A DNA stretch of 21,647 nucleotides from the NCBI GenBank assembly GCA_050742155.1, contig JBOGFC010000027.1, positions 1 through 21,647 on the forward strand. The letters are read 5' to 3'. The notes beneath the pieces are model-generated. The model worked only from the letters and a program-made list of their open reading frames with translations, ran no database searches and was not told the DNA's origin. Source of the DNA: JBOGFC01 sp050742155 (GTDB lineage: Bacteria; Actinomycetota; Acidimicrobiia; Spongiisociales; JALYHC01). Position numbers and translations under genes: made by a program. Within the stretch, counting starts at the first letter, position 1. Each line of letters starts with the position of its first letter. Shown here piece after piece: positions 1-7,504 of the stretch.

Positions 1-65
1 TTCAGCGTTTATCACCACCGAACTTCGCTACCCAGCCGTGCCATTGGCATGACAGCTGGAACACA

Positions 66-104
<39 letters not shown>

Positions 105-122
105 GCCCCCTCAAATCCCCTA

Positions 123-217
<95 letters not shown>

Positions 218-220
218 GTA

Positions 221-260
<40 letters not shown>

Positions 261-449
261 AGCGCCGTCGATATGGACTCTTGGGCGCTATTAGCCTGTT
301 ATCCCCGGGGTACCTTTTAGCCGATGAGCCACGGCGCTTCCACATGCCACCGTGGGATCACTAGGCCCTGCTTTCGCACCTGCTCGACTTGTAAGTCTCG
401 CAGTCAAGCTCCCTTGTGTCCTTACACTCAACGCCTGATTGCCGACCAG

Positions 450-491
<42 letters not shown>

Positions 492-817
492 CACCGCCCC
501 AGTGAAACTGCCCGCCAGACACTGTTCCTGATCCGGATAACGGATCGAGGTTAGAAGCCCGCTATGCCAAGGGTGGTATTTCAACGTTGGCTCCACACCG
601 GCTAGCGCCGGCGCTTCACAGCCTCCCACCTATCCTACACATGACACACCAGACTCCAATGTCAAGCTGCAGTAAAGGTCCCGGGGTCTTTCCGTCCTGT
701 CGCAGGTAGTGAGCATCTTTACTCACACTGCAATTTCGCCGAGTCCCTGGTTGAGACAGTGCCCAGATCGTTACGCCATTCGTGCAGGTCGGAACTTATC
801 CGACAAGGAATTTCGCT

Positions 818-1628
818 GGATCTGTTACTTCTTGGACCAAGCCGAAGGCACGACTTTCGGCTGGCGGATCGGTCATGTCTGCCGATCTCCCTGCGTCGCC
901 ACAGGGTCCGGACCATCTCTTCCTCTTCGATCTAGCTCAGAAGAGGGTTGGCGTATGGTCTCTGAGGATTCTCAACACTTCAGATGGTTTGCGATGGTTC
1001 ATCGTCTGAGCGATCTCTGCGATCTCAATGATTCCGGGCACCGTCAAGTGCCTGCGGGATTCCATCAGTTCGATGATGCTCGCGAATTTCTCGAAGTTCT
1101 GTCTCTTCGAGGTCTGCAGTGGGTTGTCCCGAAAGAATGGAACAATCGTTGTGCGTAGGTCATCAAACCGTTGCACGCAATACCGGAGGATATCCTCCCG
1201 GTGATTGTCATGCCGCCGATTGCGATAAACCTTTCCGCACCCGAAGAACTCAACCATCTCTTCCAGTACGTCACGGCTCGACTCTCCCTGTACGACGGCA
1301 AATTCTGGTCGAACCTGCCATCTCAGAGTCATCTTGCCGCATGGATAGATCGGGCAGCTGAAGCAACCCTCTCCATCCACGAAACCCACGACCCATCCTA
1401 TTGTCTTGAGTCTTTCCTGCTGATTTTCCGGCGTGGCTCTTGGCGAGCCACCCACCATCGGATTGTGACTCCCATTCATGCTCATGCCCAAACCCTAACG
1501 AATGGGTGTGACATAAATGAACGTGAGTACCGAATGGATGCTCCGGGTTTCCCAGCATATAGCCAACTGCACTCACCATCGTCGCCGATGGGAGGGGCAG
1601 CAACCCCCGTCCTGGCGGGGGTTTTCCT
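818..1628 (-). mobile_element. Group I intron at about 23S L1931 (811 nt) carrying a LAGLIDADG endonuclease gene
   Basis: The intron interrupts CCTAAGGT|AGCGAAAT, a well-known group I insertion site next to the I-CeuI target. P1 pairs exon GGU plus intron AG (1631-1627) with CTGCC (1600-1596), placing U1931 in a U.G pair. It is extended by an 8-bp hairpin AACCCCCG/CGGGGGTT (1623-1602). P10 pairs the 3' exon AGC with GCU (1601-1599). P3 is GTTGGC (1567-1562) with GCCAAC (952-947). P9 is CCTCTTC/GAAGAGG (946-922). The endonuclease frame fills the P8 region between AATCAGCAGGAAAGAC and AATCCTCAGAGACC and spills into flanking core. With the splice placed at U1931 the last intron base is C, not the usual G. 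Sliding the boundary two bases (GGUAG|G...CCAG|CGAAA) restores a terminal G and gives the same ligated rRNA. Confidence 0.95.
937..1485 (-). CDS. LAGLIDADG homing endonuclease encoded in the L1931 intron
   Basis: About 182 residues from the ATG at 1485. TTG at 1491 and ATG at 1479 are alternatives, and no strong ribosome binding site separates them. A single LAGLIDADG motif reads WVVGFVDGEGCF near residues 31-42, with Asp37 and Glu39 in the metal-binding core. It is followed by the family blocks PEFAVVQGESSRDVLEEM, FFGCGKVY, YCVQRFDDL, IVPFFRDNPLQTSKR and FEKFASIIELM. One motif in a protein of this size means it should act as a homodimer. It would cut intronless 23S alleles at the insertion site and so drive intron homing. 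The N-terminal 25 residues are encoded by core sequence that also occurs in the neighbouring intron. The last 11 residues (RILRDHTPTLF) are read from the J8/7-P7-P3-P9 core. The gene looks intact and probably active. Confidence 0.93.
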   Translation of the reverse strand: MSMNGSHNPMVGGSPRATPENQQERLKTIGWVVGFVDGEGCFSCPIYPCGKMTLRWQVRPEFAVVQGESSRDVLEEMVEFFGCGKVYRNRRHDNHREDILRYCVQRFDDLRTTIVPFFRDNPLQTSKRQNFEKFASIIELMESRRHLTVPGIIEIAEIAQTMNHRKPSEVLRILRDHTPTLF

Positions 1629-1648
1629 ACCTTAGGACGGTTATAGTT

Positions 1649-2028
1649 CACGTTGGCCCCCGTGTCGCCACGAGGCGTGGACCATCTCTTCATCCCTCTT
1701 GGTTAAGAGGGAGCCCTGCGTATGGCCTCTGAGGATTCCCGCTTCTTCAAGCACAGATCTGACCACGAGCGATTAGGAATATTGAAGCTTCCTTCGCTCT
1801 CGACGCAACCCCGCCACGTAGTAACCCACGTGATCGGGGATTGCATTCAGCCAGGTTGAAGACTCGGGTCTTTCCTGCTGATTGTCCGCACCGGTCGGAT
1901 TGTCACTGCTCCTGTCGGTCATCCTATGGGATGACTGTGACAGAACCAGTACCGCCGAATACTCGGAGTTCCCAGCATATAGCAGGGTTTTTCCTAGTCG
2001 GTCGCCCGACTAGGGCGGCAACTCTCTT
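1649..2028 (-). mobile_element. Group I intron at 23S position 1911/1912 (380 nt, no intact ORF)
   Basis: Conserved 23S sequence stops after GGCGGCGGT (U at 2029) and resumes with AACTATAACC at 1648. The insert fits a self-splicing group I intron. In P1, exon GGCGGU pairs fully with the guide GCCGCC (2019-2014), giving the U.G pair at the 5' splice site. In P10, the 3' exon AACU pairs with AGUU (2023-2020), directly abutting P1. The intron ends in G (1649). P2 is an 8-bp stem with a GCGA tetraloop (2013-1994). P3 is CCCTGC (1987-1982) with GCAGGG (1719-1714). P9 is CCCTCTT/AAGAGGG (1711-1694). Core blocks ATATGCTGGGAA, AATCAGCAGGAAAGAC and AATCCTCAGAGGCCATACGC recur in the downstream intron. 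The subgroup looks IB-like, but that is an inference. Confidence 0.93.
1710..1922 (-). pseudogene. Probable relic of a LAGLIDADG homing endonuclease gene in the 1911/1912 intron
   Basis: An ATG at 1922 opens a 49-codon frame ending at TAA (1775-1773). Its product contains SDNP and DNQQER, matching SHNP and ENQQER in the intact neighbouring endonuclease. YYVAGL follows where that protein has WVVGF, but the catalytic DGEG is replaced by RRER. Past the TAA the same phase continues through AGILRGHTQGS, matching RILRDHTPTLF. The two core landmarks AAT-CAG-CAG and ATC-CTC-AGA are 147 nt apart here and 456 nt apart in the intact intron. The difference is 309 nt, exactly 103 codons. I infer an internal in-frame deletion plus a stop. 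Part of the match is forced by shared ribozyme core, so only the YVAGL stretch and the phase are independent evidence. The alternative is chance coding potential in an intron that never carried a gene. Confidence 0.55.
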
Positions 2029-2968
2029 ACCGCCGCCGTTTACTGGGGCTTTACTTCAGAGCTTCGCCACCGAAGTGGCTAACCCTTCCGCTTGACCTTC
2101 CAGCACCGGGCAGGCGTCAGAGCGTATACGTCGTCTTGCGACTTAGCACGCTCCTGTGTTTTTAGTAAACAGTCGCCTGGGCCTATTAACTGCGGCCCCC
2201 TCGGGCTTCACACGCGAAGTGCTACACCCTACCGGGGCGCCCCTTCTCCCGAAGTTACGGGGCAAATTTGCCGAGTTCCTTAACCAGGGTTCTCTCGCTC
2301 GCCTTGGTATGCTCTACCTGTCCACCTGTGTTGGTTTGGGGTACGGGCACCACGTGAACTCGCTAGGGGTTTTTCTCGACGGCATGGGAGTTGGGCGGCT
2401 TCGCCTAAAACGGCTCGGCATCGTGCCTCAGGCTTGATGAGGTCCGGATTTACCTGGACCTCGCCCTACGCACTTACCCCGGGACGACCGACGCCCGGGT
2501 CCGCTTACCCTTCCGCGTCACCCCATCGCTGGCCTACTACTGGCGGGGTCGGTAGGCCCCCGAAGGAGCTTTCCTTAGCACACCAGGTTCGGCCGGGGCG
2601 CGCACGTGGTGGTACAGGAATATCAACCTGTCGTCCATCGACTACGCCTCTCGGCCTCGCCTTAGGTCCCGACTAACCCTGGGCGGACGAGCCTTCCCCA
2701 GGAAACCTTGGACATTCGGCGGAGGAGATTCTCGCTCCTCTTTCGCTACTCATGCCGGCATTCGCACTCGCGCGGCCTCCACGGCTGGCTTCCGCCGCCG
2801 CTTCGTGGGCCGCACGACGCTCCCCTACCGATCCCGCCGCCTGGGCCCGCCCCGAAGGACGAACCGGGCTGGATGGCGGAATCCCGCAGCTTCGGCACTG
2901 GACTTGAGCCCCGTTACATTTTCCGCGCAGAATCACTCGACCAGTGAGCTGTTACGCACTCTTTCAAG

Positions 2969-3004
<36 letters not shown>

Positions 3005-3578
3005 AGCGACTCCACATCGTTTCCCACTTAGTCCAGATTTAGGGGCCTTAGCTGGCGATCTGGGCTGTTTCCCTTTCGACCACGAAGCTTATCCCCCGCG
3101 GTCTGACTGCCCTGCTTGACGCCGTGACATTCGGAGTTTGACTGGGATCGGTAAGCTTGTCGGCCCCCTAGCCCAATCAGTGGCTCTACCTCCACGGCGA
3201 AACACAAAACGCTAGCCCGAAAGCTATTTCGGGGAGAACCAGCTATCACCGAGTTTGCTTGGCCTTTCACCCCTATCCACAGGTCATCCCCCAAGTTTTC
3301 AACCTTGGTGGGTTCGGGCCTCCACGAGGTCTTACCCTCGCTTCACCCTGCCCATGGATAGATCACTCGGCTTCGGGTCCAGGGCACGCGACTAGACGCC
3401 CTCTTCAGACTTGCTTTCGCTGCGGCTACGGCTCACGCCTTAACCTTGCCACGTACCGCTGACTCGCCGGCTCATTCTTCAAAAGGCACACCGTCAGGCC
3501 CCCGAAAGGGCCCTCCGACTGCTTGTAGGTCTACGGTTTCAGGTTCTCTTTCACTCCCCTCACCGGGGTGCTTTTCAC

Positions 3579-3610
<32 letters not shown>

Positions 3611-4134
3611 GCTAGGAAGTACTTAGCCTTACGAGGTGGTCCTCGCAGATTCGCACGGGATATCCCCCGTGCTACTTGGGAACATCACCAGGAGATCAGA
3701 GTGCCTTCGCGTACAGGGCTGTTACCTTCTGTGGCCCGGCTTTCCAGCCAGGTTCGGCTAACACCTGATTTGGTAACTCCTCGACGGCTCCGACGCGCCG
3801 TCCGGTGAGTCCCTCAACCTCGGCATGGCAACGCCGTCGGGCTATGGCACCATGCCGGTTTGGGCTGGTCCCGTTTCGCTCGCCGCTACTCAGGGAGTCG
3901 CCGTTGCTTTCCGTTCCTCGGGGTACTGAGATGTTTCAGTTCCCCCGGTATCCCTCTTCCGGCCCTATGGATTCAGACCGGAGTGACTGGGCATGACCCC
4001 AGCCGGGTTTCCCCATTCGGAGATCCTCGGATCGACGCTTGCTTGACAGCTCCCCGAGGCTTATCGCAGCCTGCCACGTCCTTCATCGGCTCCTAGCACC
4101 AAGGCATCCACCGAAGACCCTTAGTAGCTTGGTA

Positions 4135-4357
4135 AAGATTCCAAAACGATTGTGCTCGCTATGCAGTTCTCAAGGTGCTCGAGAAGGAAAGGACCGGCCT
4201 CTCGGCCGGTCGGACTCCTTCACGACTAAACAGCGTGTCCGACCGTCGGCGCGTGCTCCTTAAGAGAGCAATGCTCAACCCATCGGAGCGCACTCCGACG
4301 GTCGAGTAGCCAGCACATTCACCTAAGAGCTAGAGGCCGAAGCCTCAGAGACTCCTT
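4135..4357 (-). other. 16S-23S internal transcribed spacer without tRNA genes
   Basis: This 223-nt spacer holds no tRNA-like cloverleaf on either strand. It contains the 3' strand of the 16S processing stem (4215-4239). A 10-bp inverted repeat, CGACCGTCGG at 4240-4249 with CCGACGGTCG at 4295-4304, lies beside it. A perfect 8-bp hairpin GACCGGCC/GGCCGGTC (4192-4211) follows in the transcript. Just before 23S the transcript reads CCTTGAGAACTGCATAG, which resembles the boxA-type antitermination motif of Gram-positive rRNA operons. A similar CCTTGACAACTAAACAG is in the 16S leader. Confidence 0.85.
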
Positions 4358-5893
<1,536 letters not shown>

Positions 5894-6180
5894 ACAGATG
5901 TGGTTCCCGGAGGAACCGCAGTCCTGTCGAAGGGCGCGCATACCGGGCCAAACCTGGCATGCGCACTGGCATCAGTGGTTGTCCGTCTGATGCAAAATAG
6001 GGGCACCACACCCTTGCAGGTGTGTGTACCTGCTGGCTTTTGACACACTGTTTAGTTGTCAAGGAGCCCGAGTTCGCCCCAGGCGCGTGCGAGGGGCAAC
6101 TGTCAAGCGTAGCACGGGTTGCGACCCATGCCACGAAAGTGGGAAAACCTTGGCCGCTTGACCGGCCACGGTGAACCGGA
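5894..6180 (-). other. rRNA operon leader with hairpins and boxA-like motif
   Basis: This transcribed leader upstream of 16S contains no gene. It carries the boxA-like CCTTGACAACTAAACAG at about 6063-6047 and the 5' strand of the 16S processing stem (6042-6066). Hairpins lie at 5969-5993 (GCATCAG/CTGATGC), 5934-5966 (GCGCATGCC with GGTATGCGC, one G.U) and 5902-5917 (GGTTCC, TCCG loop, GGAACC). These are typical of rRNA leaders, where they help folding and processing. Confidence 0.7.
6042..6066 (-). repeat. 16S rRNA processing stem, leader strand (pairs with 4215-4239)
   Basis: The leader RNA of these 25 nt can pair with spacer positions 4239-4215: 22 Watson-Crick pairs, one G.U and two mismatches. 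The pairing extends about 5 more base pairs outward. It brackets the whole 16S gene, as the RNase III processing stem does in other bacterial rRNA operons. Confidence 0.85.
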
Positions 6181-6208
6181 ACTCTAGCAGGTCCCGTCAC
6201 CACTCCAA
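6181..6208 (-). promoter_or_regulatory. Candidate rRNA operon promoter
   Basis: On the minus strand TTGGAG (6208-6203) lies 16 bp before TAGAGT (6186-6181), and the -10 is preceded by TGC as in an extended -10. It lies just downstream of the tyrS stop and faces the rRNA operon. A second weaker -10-like TACGCT lies near 6110. The choice between them is uncertain. Confidence 0.35.
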
Positions 6209-6234
6209 GCAGGTCAACCAGGATCATCGGTCGC

Positions 6235-7440
6235 CTATTCCGCCCCTTTGACGAACTTCACGAAGCGGCGCTTGCCCACCTGCACGACCGCTTCCCCCAA
6301 CCGATCCCGGGCCACCTCTTGGCCGGTCAGAACCTCCCCGTCCAGCTCGACGGCGCCCTGGTCGATGAGGCGGCGGGCCTCGGAGGTGGAGGAAACAAGT
6401 CCCGCATCTCGGAGCAGGGCAGGGAGCCAGAGGGGATCTCCCGCCGGCAGGGGGAATTCGGCCACTCGCTCGGGCGCCTCCCGGCTCACGAACAGGCGGT
6501 CGAAGTGGGCCTCGGCCTGCCGGGCGGCCTCCTCGTCGTGGTGGAGCCGGACGATCTCGCGACCGAGACGTCGCTTGGTCTCGGCGGGATGCAACCGGCC
6601 CGTCTCGAGACCGGTGGTGATCTCCTCGAGCTCCGGGCCGGGGAGGTCGGTGGCCAAGAGGAAGTACTGGGGCATGGCCTGATCGGGGATGCTCATCACC
6701 TTGCCGAACATCTCCTCGGGTGAGTCGTCGATGGCTACGTAGTTGCCGAGCGACTGCGACATCTTGCGCATCCCGTCGGTGCCCACCAAGAGGGGAACGG
6801 TCATCACCACTTGGGACCGCTGGCCCTGGCGTTCCTGGATGTCCCGAGCCGCCAGCAGGTTCCAGAGCTGGTCGGCTCCTCCGAGCTCCACGTCGGCCCG
6901 GACCGCCACCGAGTCCATTCCTTGCAGGAGGGGGTACATGAACTCCAGCAGGGAGATGGGCCGGCCGGCCCGGTAGCGGTTGGCGAAATCCTCCCGATCC
7001 AGCAAACGAGCCACCGTGAAGGTCGAGGCCAGCTCGAGGACCTCCTCCATCGACATCGAGGCCAGCCAGTCGGCGTTGTAGCGGATCTCGAGGGGTTCGG
7101 GGAGCAGCACCCGGCGCAGTCCTTCCAGGCAGCTCTCGGCGAAGCCCCGCACCGTCTGAGCGGAGAGCCGGCTGCGGGTCTCTGACTGTTCGCTGGGATC
7201 CCCCACCCGGGCGGTGAAGTCCCCCACGATCAGCACCGCGGTGTGGCCCAGCTCCTGGAACTGGCGTAGCTTGCGAAGCACCACCGCCCACCCGATGTGC
7301 ACCTGAGGGGCGGTGGGATCCACCCCCAGCTTGACCCGGAGCGGCCGACCCTCCGCCAGGCGCCGCTCCAGCTCGCCCTCGGGGAGAAGCGCGTCCACGC
7401 CTCTGCGGAGGACCTCCATCTGCTCTGCGACCGGCCTCAT
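6235..7440 (-). CDS. tyrS: Tyrosyl-tRNA synthetase
   Basis: 401 residues, class I aminoacyl-tRNA synthetase that charges tRNA-Tyr with tyrosine in the cytosol. The N-terminal Rossmann domain has LGVDPTAPQVHIGW, with the HIGH-type signature reading HIGW at 48-51, then FQELGHTAVLIVGDFT. The tyrosine pocket is near LLQGMDSVAVRADVELGGADQ. The KMSKS loop reads KMSQS at 226-230. An S4 RNA-binding domain fills the last 60 or so residues (SSTSEARRLIDQGAVELDGE). The layout is that of the TyrZ-like type rather than E. coli TyrS. The start ATG overlaps a CATG that is also an ATG on the other strand. The stop lies next to the rRNA promoter region, so the two units run in the same direction. The order argF-mpg-tyrS matches actinobacterial synteny, apart from the PBP gene inserted in opposite orientation. 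Confidence 0.95.
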   Translation of the reverse strand: MRPVAEQMEVLRRGVDALLPEGELERRLAEGRPLRVKLGVDPTAPQVHIGWAVVLRKLRQFQELGHTAVLIVGDFTARVGDPSEQSETRSRLSAQTVRGFAESCLEGLRRVLLPEPLEIRYNADWLASMSMEEVLELASTFTVARLLDREDFANRYRAGRPISLLEFMYPLLQGMDSVAVRADVELGGADQLWNLLAARDIQERQGQRSQVVMTVPLLVGTDGMRKMSQSLGNYVAIDDSPEEMFGKVMSIPDQAMPQYFLLATDLPGPELEEITTGLETGRLHPAETKRRLGREIVRLHHDEEAARQAEAHFDRLFVSREAPERVAEFPLPAGDPLWLPALLRDAGLVSSTSEARRLIDQGAVELDGEVLTGQEVARDRLGEAVVQVGKRRFVKFVKGAE

Positions 7441-7504
7441 GGATCAGGCGAGGTTAGTGGCGAAATCCTCAGTTCCCAGGGCCCCTCCCGGTACCGTCAG
7501 GCCG

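Noticed and set aside
4135..4357. tRNA genes (Ile/Ala) expected in the 16S-23S spacer
   Set aside because: No cloverleaf, TTCGA-type arm or anticodon loop is visible on either strand; the hairpins belong to processing and spacer structure.
6224..7291. 355-codon minus-strand frame within tyrS
   Set aside because: It is a low-complexity Gly/Pro/Arg-rich shadow of tyrS in another frame.
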